DNA of 64,000 nucleotides from the NCBI GenBank assembly GCA_900539655.1, contig UQCR01000022.1, positions 3,791 through 67,790 of the forward strand. Direction: 5' to 3'. Of the stretch, positions 41,663-50,266 are shown one piece after another. The DNA comes from an uncultured Robinsoniella sp. Lineage in GTDB: Bacteria; Bacillota; Clostridia; Lachnospirales; Lachnospiraceae. A program made the position numbers and the translations under genes. How positions within the stretch are numbered: the first letter of the stretch is position 1; each line of letters begins with the position of its first letter. The notes beneath the pieces were generated by a model. The model was not told where the DNA came from. It saw only the letters and a program-made list of their open reading frames with translations, and did no database searches.

Positions 41663-43178
41663 TTTCCATATATTCCTTCTTCAGCAATACGCGGTCAATT
41701 TTACCGTTTTTATTAAGGGGCAATGACTCATAATATTTTAATTTATTAGGGAACATGTACTTTGGAAGACTCTGTCCCATTGATTTTAAAACCTCTCTGT
41801 CGCACTTTTCTTCCGCCTGATAGAACATAACAATTTTTTCTTTGACATCATCATAAATGCAGCATGCAGCATCTAAAATCGGGATTGCATTCGCTATCAC
41901 TTCAATCTCTCCCAGTTCTATCCTGTGTCCCATATGCTTTATCTGATAGTCTTTTCTGGATAGAAACATTAGATTTCCGTCCTTATCGTATTTTCCCAAA
42001 TCCCCGGTTCGGTAAATGATTTCCGGATAAACCTGATTCAAAGGATTCTGACAAAATGCCTCCTTAGTTTTCTGAGGATTATTATAATATCCCAGCGCAA
42101 GAGAACTTCCTCTTACACAGATTTCTCCCGTCTCATCTTCCTGCGCCAGTTCATTTTTGTCGTTCAATAATATGATACCGGTATTTTCAAATGCCTTTCC
42201 TATCGGCAGCACTTCTTCATCCTTAAATGGCCGGTCTACCTTATAAAATGTACAGTTACAGGTAATCTCGGTAGGTCCATAGAGGTTAACATACCGGACA
42301 TCCGGCAGATAGTGGCGCCAATAATTCAATACCCGGTTAGGCATCACTTCACCTGAAAACATTATGGTACGAAGGTGCTGTGGAAGTTCCTTATCCAGGG
42401 CTTTGAGATTCTGCACAATACGAAGAGCTGAAGCTGCCCAGATAACCGTATTTACTTTTTTTTCATTTAGATATGTAATCAGTTTTCCCGGAAATGAAAA
42501 CATTACTTTCGGGATAATATACATAGTCGCCGCATTTTTAAGTGTTGAATAGATATCTTTCACTGACACGTCAAAGTCAAACGGGGCCTGATTTCCAAAT
42601 ATGCATTCGGGGCCAAACTGAAACTCTTTGGCAAAATTATCAACCAGATCAATTACTGAGTGATGTCCAACTAACACACCTTTGGGAACTCCGGTTGAGC
42701 CTGACGTAAAAATAGAATATAAAGGATCTGTATCCAACCCCGATTTTCTGATGCTTTTCAATTTTTCTTCATTAACAGGATTGCAGCTCAATTCCCCTAA
42801 AGCAAAGATTTTACCGTCAAAGGAAACGCCTGATAAGTTTTTTCTGAGTTTCTCCGGTGCTATTATGATTTCAGGCACCAGGGTTTCCAGAATCAGTTCG
42901 ATTCTCTTTGCAGGCATTGTTCCGTCAACCGGAACATAAAAATTCCCACTATAAACCACAGCCATAAACGCAATAATACTGTCAATATCCCTGTCAATCA
43001 AAACCACGACTGGTTTTCCTGTTCTGCCTTTTATTTCTTCGGCTAACCGGCTGCCAGCCGACTTTGCCTGTTCTTGTAAAGCTCTATAGGTAATACTTTG
43101 TAATTCATCTGAAAATGCTATTTTCTCCGGATACTGCCTGGCAGCGTTCTCCAGAAAATCTAAAATATTCCTCTGCAT
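41655..43178 (-). CDS. DltA-like amino-acid/acyl adenylating enzyme
   Basis: About 507 residues of the ANL superfamily. Motifs in order: SIFTSGSTGVPKGV (phosphate loop), FDFDVSVKDIYSTL near the substrate pocket, NLYGPTEITCNC, YRTGDLGKYDKDGNL, the hinge GHRIELGEIEVIA, and the C-terminal catalytic Lys in NKNGKIDRVLL. It would activate an amino acid or other carboxylate as AMP ester and load it on the downstream carrier protein. It is closest in layout to D-alanine:carrier ligase DltA, but the substrate is not established. The ATG behind GGGAGG is chosen. It is the first gene of the operon, preceded by two promoter-like sequences. Confidence 0.9.
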   Translation of the reverse strand: MQRNILDFLENAARQYPEKIAFSDELQSITYRALQEQAKSAGSRLAEEIKGRTGKPVVVLIDRDIDSIIAFMAVVYSGNFYVPVDGTMPAKRIELILETLVPEIIIAPEKLRKNLSGVSFDGKIFALGELSCNPVNEEKLKSIRKSGLDTDPLYSIFTSGSTGVPKGVLVGHHSVIDLVDNFAKEFQFGPECIFGNQAPFDFDVSVKDIYSTLKNAATMYIIPKVMFSFPGKLITYLNEKKVNTVIWAASALRIVQNLKALDKELPQHLRTIMFSGEVMPNRVLNYWRHYLPDVRYVNLYGPTEITCNCTFYKVDRPFKDEEVLPIGKAFENTGIILLNDKNELAQEDETGEICVRGSSLALGYYNNPQKTKEAFCQNPLNQVYPEIIYRTGDLGKYDKDGNLMFLSRKDYQIKHMGHRIELGEIEVIANAIPILDAACCIYDDVKEKIVMFYQAEEKCDREVLKSMGQSLPKYMFPNKLKYYESLPLNKNGKIDRVLLKKEYMENE

Positions 43179-43210
43179 TATGACCTCCCTGATCAAACAT
43201 GATTCCTAAT

Positions 43211-43239
43211 ACAATAACACATTTTTAATATATTTGCAA
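43211..43239 (-). promoter_or_regulatory. Proximal candidate promoter of the Dlt-like operon
   Basis: Minus strand TTGCAA, 17-base spacer, TATTGT, about 33 bases upstream of the ATG. Confidence 0.45.
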
Positions 43240-43274
43240 TAATTTGTAAGTCATTTCACCTGTAGAAATGAATA

Positions 43275-43302
43275 TTTATACGATACGGCTGTTATCTGTC
43301 AA
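43275..43302 (-). promoter_or_regulatory. Distal candidate promoter of the Dlt-like operon
   Basis: Minus strand consensus TTGACA, 16-base spacer, TATAAA, placed immediately after the terminator of the upstream gene. Two promoters in series suggest separate control inputs. Confidence 0.6.
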
Positions 43303-43305
43303 TAA

Positions 43306-43341
43306 CTAAAAACAGGTGCAGAAGTCTTAGCCTCCTGCACC
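43306..43341 (-). terminator. Terminator of the InlB-repeat surface protein gene
   Basis: Stem GGTGCAG/CTGCACC extended by partial pairing in the loop, followed by TGTTTTT on the minus strand. 70 bases after the stop. Confidence 0.75.
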
Positions 43342-43410
43342 CAATTCCTTTATTATTTTTTTCCTGAAATTGCTATCCATTTAGAATATTACGTAAATAT
43401 AACAATTTCA

Positions 43411-45144
43411 TTACAATGCCTCATCTTTGTCCTTTTCTTTCTGTTCTACTCTGCGACCTCTTCTGCGCCTGTCTTTAAAAATCCTTCGTTTCCTTCTTCT
43501 GATTGTTAAAACAGCGTATCCAATTGCTAATATTAAAACAATACCTCCGATTATCATACACAATGGCAGGAAATCCGATATATAAATGACATGTATGGTA
43601 TGGCTTTCCTGGATATTCTCAAATTTGTAGGAATTTTGATATTCGTTCCTGCTGACCAGTCTGCCATCCACCAGGATTCCTAATAACACAGCATCGTCAT
43701 TTGGCTGGTATTCTACGGTAAATCCAGTATCCCGGTAAACCTTTGCCGTACCATCACTTATTTTTCCGTTGGTGGCCTTTGTGGTAATTTCAAAGGAAGG
43801 AATTTCTTTAAATTTTACTTCAATGCTATGTTTTTCCCCGATATTCTCAAAAGTATACTCTGTTTCATGTCCTTTCACATCAACCGCCTGACCATCCACC
43901 AATATTGACTCTAACTCGTAATGTTCATCCGGCTGGTAAGAAACCGTATAACTCTTATCCCGATATACGGATTTTGTTTTCTGTATCGTGCCGTTAGAAA
44001 CTTTTGTTTCTATTTTATATTTTGGTATTTTGGAAAATTCCACAGCAATGCTATGATCTTCATTCACATTGGTAAAGGTATATTCAGAAGGATATTTTTG
44101 AACATCCACTTCTTTTCCATCTACGATAACACTCTTCACTTCATAATGTTTATCCGGCTGGTAAGTAATCTTGTATTCTCCCCCGGGTTCTACCTGGGCA
44201 TTGCTTTCACTGACGGTACCTTTCTGGGCTTTCGCTTCTATATTATAGACAATAGGGACCGTTGCAGAATAAAAACGAATTCTTCTGGGCGATGCTACTC
44301 CCGTACTGATAATAAATTTCCCAGGCTCTACCATGCAGATGTCCTCTGCTTCCCGCTTCTCTTCATAATCTGCAAAATCGATATAATATCTTCCCAGCAA
44401 TTCTCCCTTTGAAATAGAATAAACCTGTATGTAATTATTTACGCCGGAACTCAATTCATAAGATACGCTGATGATAAAGTCGCCAGAAACGCAAAAATCC
44501 TGGAAAGTAGTCCCTGTTGTACGCTTTACACCCTCAATCTTTGATAAGATATTAAAATCTGCATCTGTCACCAGAAAAGAATATCCTCCGGAACGTCCCA
44601 TCTGTAAAATATACTGGTTCGTCTGAGGATTATAATCAACTCCCGAAAAAAATATCTCTTCATCTAATATTTTTATCGTTCTTTTATATTCCAAAGTATC
44701 TGCATCCGCTACCATAAGACATCCAAAGTTTTCAGGATTATCGGGATTTCCGGTAGCAATGTACAATTCATTTGTATTGGGATTAAAGGTCATTCCATTC
44801 CCATGTTCATAGTCAGTTGCTCTGGTATGGCGTGCATAGCTGTATTGTGGTACCGTATAACCGTCTTCATCTTTATCGGTTTTATAAAACGCAATCAGCG
44901 TATCCGGCTCCCCTTTCTGTCCGTTTTCAAGACACACAAGATATTTATCCGTTGCACACATTGCCTGTGTCCAGCCATTCTCATCCACAACAGAAGCTTC
45001 ATGATCGTATGCCCACTGAATGCCATCAAATCCATCCGGGCTTTTCAATGTTGCCGCAAAAACGTTCTTCATGGGAATCAGCATAAATATAATCACTGCA
45101 ATTCCCATAAACAATAATCTGCCTGTTTTGTTACTTAAAATCAT
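43411..45144 (-). CDS. Surface protein with beta-propeller-like part and three InlB-B-type repeats
   Basis: 577 residues. Signal peptide (LLFMGIAVIIFMLIPMKNVFA), then about 300 residues with repeated beta-strand patterns resembling a propeller (GNGMTFNPNTNELYIATG; FFSGVDYNPQTNQYILQMG). Three repeats of about 67 residues follow, each with a YNIEAKAQKGTV-like start, a YQPD-x-HYE core, IVDGKEVDV, and YTFTNVNEDHSIAVEF; these match the divergent InlB B-repeat type. A membrane helix (LPLCMIIGGIVLILAIGYAV) and an Arg/Lys-rich cytoplasmic tail end the protein. It is probably displayed outside the membrane, as a sensor or binding protein. It lies between the Dlt-like operon and a GtrB-like gene, with its own terminator. 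Confidence 0.8.
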   Translation of the reverse strand: MILSNKTGRLLFMGIAVIIFMLIPMKNVFAATLKSPDGFDGIQWAYDHEASVVDENGWTQAMCATDKYLVCLENGQKGEPDTLIAFYKTDKDEDGYTVPQYSYARHTRATDYEHGNGMTFNPNTNELYIATGNPDNPENFGCLMVADADTLEYKRTIKILDEEIFFSGVDYNPQTNQYILQMGRSGGYSFLVTDADFNILSKIEGVKRTTGTTFQDFCVSGDFIISVSYELSSGVNNYIQVYSISKGELLGRYYIDFADYEEKREAEDICMVEPGKFIISTGVASPRRIRFYSATVPIVYNIEAKAQKGTVSESNAQVEPGGEYKITYQPDKHYEVKSVIVDGKEVDVQKYPSEYTFTNVNEDHSIAVEFSKIPKYKIETKVSNGTIQKTKSVYRDKSYTVSYQPDEHYELESILVDGQAVDVKGHETEYTFENIGEKHSIEVKFKEIPSFEITTKATNGKISDGTAKVYRDTGFTVEYQPNDDAVLLGILVDGRLVSRNEYQNSYKFENIQESHTIHVIYISDFLPLCMIIGGIVLILAIGYAVLTIRRRKRRIFKDRRRRGRRVEQKEKDKDEAL

Positions 45145-45200
45145 TTTATCCCCTTTTGTTACATCCTCTTCTAAATGATCATTAAACCGGAATCATTTAT

Positions 45201-46142
45201 TTAATCTTCAGTTACACTTCCCTGACCGCCAACCTTTTTTGATATTAAATATCGCGGCCTTCCTTTTACCTCTTCATAAATCTTAGAAATATAATAACCT
45301 ATGATCCCTAAACTCATCATTATAATACTGCCGATCAGCAAGATTAACAAGATTACCGTAGTAAATCCCTCCACAGCATGTCCTGAAAAATACTTATATA
45401 AAGATTGAATTCCCAGAATAACCCCCAATAAAAACACAAACATACCCGCTACCGTCACAAACTGCATTGGTGCTGTAGAGAATGCAACTATATTAGTAAC
45501 TGCATATTTTATCAGCGACCATGTGGACCACTTAGATTCCCCATCCATTCTCTCATGGACATCAAATTCAACCGTAGTACCCCGATATCCCACCCAGGAA
45601 GACAATGCCCGGAAAAAAGCATTTTTTTCAGGCATATTCAATAACGCATTAACCGCTTTGCGGTCCATCAGCTTATAATCCGATGCCCTGGACATATCGA
45701 TCTTCACCGCTTTGGACATAATCTTATAAAACATCCCGGCACTGGCTTTATGAAGTACGCTCTCCCTGCCTCTGCTTTTTTTCACACCCTCAACGATTTC
45801 ATACCCCTGATCCCACAATCGATACATTTCTATCAGAGTCTCCGGCGGATGCTGTAAATCACAATCCATCACCACACAGCAATCCCCTCCGGCATTCGCC
45901 AGGCCTGCAAATATAGCAGATTCTTTTCCAAAATTCCTGGAAAAGTGAATTCCGATGATATTATCTTTTTTCCTGCAGAGCTTTTCTATTTCATTCCATG
46001 TTTCGTCTTTTGAGCCGTCATTTACAAAAACTATTTCATAGATTATATGTTCTTTTTCCAGTACTTTTCCAATCGCCTCTGCCGCTTTTGATACCATGCG
46101 TTCCTCATTATACGCTGGAATAACTACGGATAATAAAGCCAT
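45201..46142 (-). CDS. GtrB/DPM-like undecaprenyl-phosphate glycosyltransferase
   Basis: About 313 residues. GT2 domain (LSVVIPAYNEERMVSKAAEA; VNDGSKDETW; VVMDCDLQHPPETL with the metal-binding Asp; SRASDYKLMDRKAV), then two C-terminal membrane helices (FVTVAGMFVFLLGVILGIQS; TVILLILLIGSIIMMSLGII). Such proteins make undecaprenyl-phosphate-linked monosaccharides on the inner face, later used by GT-C or YfhO-type enzymes outside. The start is the ATG behind AAGGA. It has a strong promoter and is probably the first gene of the transcript that includes the surface protein gene. Confidence 0.92.
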   Translation of the reverse strand: MALLSVVIPAYNEERMVSKAAEAIGKVLEKEHIIYEIVFVNDGSKDETWNEIEKLCRKKDNIIGIHFSRNFGKESAIFAGLANAGGDCCVVMDCDLQHPPETLIEMYRLWDQGYEIVEGVKKSRGRESVLHKASAGMFYKIMSKAVKIDMSRASDYKLMDRKAVNALLNMPEKNAFFRALSSWVGYRGTTVEFDVHERMDGESKWSTWSLIKYAVTNIVAFSTAPMQFVTVAGMFVFLLGVILGIQSLYKYFSGHAVEGFTTVILLILLIGSIIMMSLGIIGYYISKIYEEVKGRPRYLISKKVGGQGSVTED

Positions 46143-46189
46143 AATATTATATTCCTTTCCAAATTTAGTTATATATAGCATTTGGATTA

Positions 46190-46218
46190 ATATTACACCA
46201 AAAAATTGACATCGTCAA
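46190..46218 (-). promoter_or_regulatory. Promoter of the GtrB-like gene
   Basis: Minus strand TTGACG, 17-base spacer, TAATAT, about 47 bases upstream of the ATG. It lies in the divergent region shared with the plus-strand nucleotidyltransferase gene, whose own promoter is not clear (a TATACT is seen near 46283). Confidence 0.65.
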
Positions 46219-46325
46219 AGAATTTAACATTAATTTTTCTTAAGATCCCCATTTTAGATGTTCTTTTCGACTTAAATATGCTATACTGGTTACATTATGA
46301 AAAAATAATATCAAGGAGAAGAATT

Positions 46326-47246
46326 ATGAAAGACACAACACTGGTAATCATGGCTGCCGGTATCGGAAGCCGATTTGGGGGAGGAATCAAACAACTGGAA
46401 CCTGTTGGTCCGGCGGGTGAAATAATTATGGATTACTCGATACATGATGCACTGGAAGCCGGATTTAATAAAATCGTATTTATTATCCGCAAAGATCTGG
46501 AAAAAGACTTTAAGGAAATCATTGGAAAGCGTATCGAAAAAATTGCAGACGTGTCCTATGCATTCCAGGAATTAGACGACCTTCCGGAAGGCTTTCACAA
46601 GCCTGCAGAACGGACAAAACCCTGGGGAACCGGACAGGCAATCCTCTGCTGCAAAGGCCTGCTGAATGAACCGTTTATCGTAATTAACGCAGACGACTAT
46701 TATGGTAAAGAAGCATTTGTAAAAATTCATGACTATCTTGTAAACTGGTCTCCTGTAGAAGGTAAATTTAATTTCTGCATGGGCGGTTTTATCCTGGGAA
46801 ATACCCTAAGCGATAATGGCGGTGTAACCAGGGGTGTCTGCAATATTGATGAAAATTACCATCTTGTTGATGTTGATGAAACTTCTGATATTATCAAAAC
46901 AAAAGATGGCGCTGCTGTTCTTTTGGCAGATGGCAGCATGAAACCGATAGATGCAAAAAGTTATGTCTCTATGAATATGTGGGGCTTTACACCTGATTTA
47001 CTGGATGAGCTGGAAACCGGGTTTGTTAAATTCCTCTCCGAAATAAAAGAAGGGGATCTAAAGAAAGAATATCTGCTTCCCATCATAGTTGACCAAATGA
47101 TTAAAGGCGGCAAAGCTCAGGTCACATTATTAGAAACAAATGATAAATGGTTTGGAGTTACATATAAAGAAGACAAGGATACTGTAGTAGAATCTTTCCG
47201 GAAACTTATTGCTGACGGAGTTTATTCAAACCCTTTAATGCCGTAA
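46326..47246 (+). CDS. Nucleotidyltransferase family protein
   Basis: About 306 residues of the NTP_transferase fold. The N-terminal signature is TLVIMAAGIGSRFGGGIKQL, a variant of the G-x-G-T-R-x-x-P-x-T-K motif in sugar-phosphate nucleotidyltransferases. PWGTGQAILCC follows, and the metal-binding FIVINADDYYGKEAF. The expected activity is joining a nucleotide to a sugar- or alcohol-phosphate; the substrate is unknown. The ATG behind AAGGAG is chosen over a longer frame. It is one of only two plus-strand genes here and is divergent from the GtrB-like gene. Confidence 0.85.
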   Translation: MKDTTLVIMAAGIGSRFGGGIKQLEPVGPAGEIIMDYSIHDALEAGFNKIVFIIRKDLEKDFKEIIGKRIEKIADVSYAFQELDDLPEGFHKPAERTKPWGTGQAILCCKGLLNEPFIVINADDYYGKEAFVKIHDYLVNWSPVEGKFNFCMGGFILGNTLSDNGGVTRGVCNIDENYHLVDVDETSDIIKTKDGAAVLLADGSMKPIDAKSYVSMNMWGFTPDLLDELETGFVKFLSEIKEGDLKKEYLLPIIVDQMIKGGKAQVTLLETNDKWFGVTYKEDKDTVVESFRKLIADGVYSNPLMP

Positions 47247-47328
47247 ATGACAAGCAAAATGGACTCCTTTGTGGGTTTATTAGGTGATTGCGGTGGCGTT
47301 TTCCCGCAGTAGTGGAACAAATTTAATG

Positions 47329-47352
47329 CCCCGTTGCCTGAGGCGGGGTTTT
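47329..47352 (+). terminator. Terminator hairpin just ahead of the protease gene
   Basis: CCCC...GGGG stem with an inner GCC/GGC pair and a TTTT tract. It ends only 18 bases before the protease ATG, whose ribosome binding site AGGAG follows directly. No promoter fits between, so protease expression must read through it, suggesting attenuation or a riboswitch in 47247-47328. Confidence 0.7.
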
Positions 47353-47370
47353 GGACTTAGGAGTGTTTAA

Positions 47371-50184
47371 ATGAAAAAATCAAAATTAGCATTATCTCTT
47401 ATTTTGAGTATTTCACTTACCACCATTGCCCCGGCAGAGGTTTTATTGGCTGCCGGTTCTCCGGGTGGTTCCAATATTCAAAATCAAAAAGCTTCTGCTG
47501 TGCAGACAGCTGAGATCGAATCTGAAACATCAACAACTACCGACACAACAAAAAAATCAAATGAATCCAATACCTATCAGAAAAAAATCAACTCAGAATA
47601 TAACAGTGATGCCGGAACAAACAGCAAAACTGAAACATCACATACATCAGATGAAACCGATATACCGGTAGAATTTACAACCGAGCCACCATCCATTCTT
47701 ACAGAGGCTCCGGAAACGGACCTGCCGGCTTCACCGGACTCTTCCATTCAGACCGAACCCCAGATAATTACAGAAGGAGAATCGGATACGGTAACAGAAT
47801 CCCAAACAAAAGAAACCGGTTCTTTAAAGAAAAAGATCAATCGTGCTGGTAACACGGAATCTGAAACAGAGGAAATTCCAGATCTGGACTACGTGCTTGG
47901 AAGACCCATGACCCAGGAAGAGCTGGATCAGCAGCATTCCATGGCTCCCCAGCTGATAACGCTTCCATCCTTTGGCATGCCAGCCTTAAATGCAAATGGT
48001 GGCACTGCTCCCCGCGCCAGGGCATCCTTTCCTTCTTATTACAGCAGCCGGGATCTGGGATATGTAACGGGTGTACGGGACCAGCGGCCATGGGATACCT
48101 GTTGGGCATTTTCTTCCCTCGCCTGCGGTGAAACATCCTTACTAAAAAAAGGGCTTGCTACATCATCCCTGGATCTTTCCGAACGGCATTTGGCTTATTT
48201 TTTCTATAATACACCGCCCGACCCTCTAAAGCTTACAGTAAATGACCGAAACCTTCCGATCTCCCCGAATCTAAACTATCTGGAGACAGGGGGAAACAAT
48301 TTATTTACCATATTTACACTGGCAAAGTGGGTAGGCGCAGCAGATGAATCAGCAGCTCCTTACATCAATGATTCTTCTAAATTTCCCGGCGGTCTAGATT
48401 CAAATCTGGCCTATGCCAACAAAGCACATTTGCAAAATGCATATATTATTCCATCGTCTTCCAAGGATGACATGAAATCACTGATCTTGTCCCAGGGTGC
48501 CATTGCAGCAAATTTATACATTGACCCTTATAACTATTTCAATTATTATAACCCCAACACCGCATCTTATTGTTATGTGGCAAACGGGACTGTTAACAAT
48601 CAAAATCATACAGTAGAAATTGTTGGCTGGGATGATAATTATAAACGAACGAATTTTCTATCAGGAAAGCAGCCATCCCGCAACGGTGCATGGCTTGCAA
48701 AAAACAGCTGGGGTAGCAATTGGGGAAAAGAAGGTTATTTCTGGATCTCTTATGAAGATGCTTTTATAAGCAGCGGAGATGGAGATGCAACGGGTGTTGC
48801 ATTTGATTTTGAATCAGCTGATAACTATGATCACAATTATCAGTACGACGGATCCAGCGGCAATTCCTATAACAGGTATCAGGGACGTACGTCCATTGCA
48901 AATGTTTATACTGCCAAAGGAAATGCTACGGGCGCTGATGAGCTCTTAGAAGCAGTATCCTTTGCCCATTATACACCGGGAGTAAATTATTCTATCCAGA
49001 TATATAAAAACCTTAAGGATTCAAGCAATCCTACAAGCGGAACAAAAATGTTGTCAAAACCACAAAAAGGCGTAAACCAATACGCAGGCTATCAAACAAT
49101 TAAACTAAAACAGCCCGTTACTTTAGCAAAGGGAGAAACTTTCTCTATCGTAATACAATTAACGCCTCCCGGAGATTCGCCACTGTATATATTTATGGAC
49201 CGGACATATACCAATGGTTCCTGGGTAAAATTCATTTCCACTTCCGATAAAAACCAAAGCTTTATTAAACAGACTTCAGACAAAAGCTGGCAGGATGCAC
49301 ACAGCATGACTGGTTCCAAAGGCGATACGGTACGTATCAAAGCTTTTACTTCTGATTTAACAACTGTTTCTCCCAGAAGTTTATCGGTAAAAGCAAGCAA
49401 AACATCTACTTATGTAGGCAGAAAAATCAGCCTGAATGCAGTATTGACTCCAAAGAAAAGCACCGTTTCTTCTATAACCTGGACGTCATCCAATTCCAAG
49501 GTTGTGAAAATAACTTCTTCCGAAGGGAAAAAAGCCACTGCTGCTGCTGTTGGCTATGGAAGCGCTAAGATAACTGCAACTACCTCAAACGGACTGACAA
49601 AATATATTACCATCAAAGTGACCAGACCTAACTTTGAAAAGGTGACTGCCCGGGGGTATAAAAGTATCAATTTAAGCTGGTATAAAGTATATGGTGCGAA
49701 AGGCTATGCAATTTATCGTAGTACGAGTAAAAACGGACCATATAATAAAATAGCTACCATTAAAAATTCCGGTACAACAACCTATATAGACAAGGGACTG
49801 AAAACCGGACAGACATATTACTACCAACTCCGCTCTTACAAAGTATCCGGGGGAAAGAATGTCTACAGCAACCGCTCCTATATCAGTTCCTGTAAGCCGG
49901 CTCCACAGGCTCCCAAATTAAATGAACTTACCCTATCAGGCAGCTCTAAAGCAAAAGTAACCTGGAAATCTGTCTCTGGCGCCAGCGGCTATCAGGTATA
50001 CCGCAGTAACGCTAAAAACGGTGAATATAAGCGCGTTCGAACAACTACTGGCAAAACAAGTACTACTTATTATAATAATCTGATAGATAATGGAACGTAT
50101 TATTATAAAGTGAGGGCTTACAGAGTGGTGAAGGGCAAGAAAGTATATGGGGCATATTCAGAGGTTAAGAGTATTACAAAATAA
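47371..50184 (+). CDS. Secreted papain-family (C1A) cysteine protease with Big and FN3-like domains
   Basis: 937 residues. Signal peptide (about 1-27), then a Thr/Glu/Ser-rich linker to about 155. Peptidase C1 domain, about 215-470: catalytic Cys244 in WDTCWAFSS, His413 in NHTVEIVGWDD, Asn445 in LAKNSWGSNWGKEGYFWISY. A lectin-like beta domain follows (about 510-665; YTPGVNYSIQIYKN), then a bacterial Ig-like (Big2) domain (about 675-755) and two fibronectin-III-like modules (SINLSWYKVYGAKGYAIYRS; AKVTWKSVSGASGYQVYRSN). No sortase signal or membrane anchor is seen, so the modular C-terminus may bind the wall or host glycans. AGGAG lies 7 bases upstream. It stands alone on the plus strand and is probably controlled by the leader hairpin. 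Confidence 0.93.
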   Translation: MKKSKLALSLILSISLTTIAPAEVLLAAGSPGGSNIQNQKASAVQTAEIESETSTTTDTTKKSNESNTYQKKINSEYNSDAGTNSKTETSHTSDETDIPVEFTTEPPSILTEAPETDLPASPDSSIQTEPQIITEGESDTVTESQTKETGSLKKKINRAGNTESETEEIPDLDYVLGRPMTQEELDQQHSMAPQLITLPSFGMPALNANGGTAPRARASFPSYYSSRDLGYVTGVRDQRPWDTCWAFSSLACGETSLLKKGLATSSLDLSERHLAYFFYNTPPDPLKLTVNDRNLPISPNLNYLETGGNNLFTIFTLAKWVGAADESAAPYINDSSKFPGGLDSNLAYANKAHLQNAYIIPSSSKDDMKSLILSQGAIAANLYIDPYNYFNYYNPNTASYCYVANGTVNNQNHTVEIVGWDDNYKRTNFLSGKQPSRNGAWLAKNSWGSNWGKEGYFWISYEDAFISSGDGDATGVAFDFESADNYDHNYQYDGSSGNSYNRYQGRTSIANVYTAKGNATGADELLEAVSFAHYTPGVNYSIQIYKNLKDSSNPTSGTKMLSKPQKGVNQYAGYQTIKLKQPVTLAKGETFSIVIQLTPPGDSPLYIFMDRTYTNGSWVKFISTSDKNQSFIKQTSDKSWQDAHSMTGSKGDTVRIKAFTSDLTTVSPRSLSVKASKTSTYVGRKISLNAVLTPKKSTVSSITWTSSNSKVVKITSSEGKKATAAAVGYGSAKITATTSNGLTKYITIKVTRPNFEKVTARGYKSINLSWYKVYGAKGYAIYRSTSKNGPYNKIATIKNSGTTTYIDKGLKTGQTYYYQLRSYKVSGGKNVYSNRSYISSCKPAPQAPKLNELTLSGSSKAKVTWKSVSGASGYQVYRSNAKNGEYKRVRTTTGKTSTTYYNNLIDNGTYYYKVRAYRVVKGKKVYGAYSEVKSITK

Positions 50185-50203
50185 ATGAAATGCAAGTAAA
50201 ATA

Positions 50204-50244
50204 ATGGGTTGGCAGATAATATTAATTATTATCCGCCAGCCCAT
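50204..50244. terminator. Bidirectional terminator between converging genes
   Basis: A 17-pair arm (16 paired, one G-U among them, one mismatch) ATGGGTTGGCAGATAAT/ATTATCCGCCAGCCCAT. On the plus strand TTTATTTTATTT follows; on the minus strand TATTTTACTT follows. It serves the protease gene and the GT-C gene. Confidence 0.85.
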
Positions 50245-50266
50245 TTATTTTATTTAGAATGATTTT

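Noticed and set aside
47247..47370. Cyclic di-GMP riboswitch before the protease gene
   Set aside because: A terminator and structure are present, but the conserved GEMM-I motifs are absent; left as an unclassified leader.
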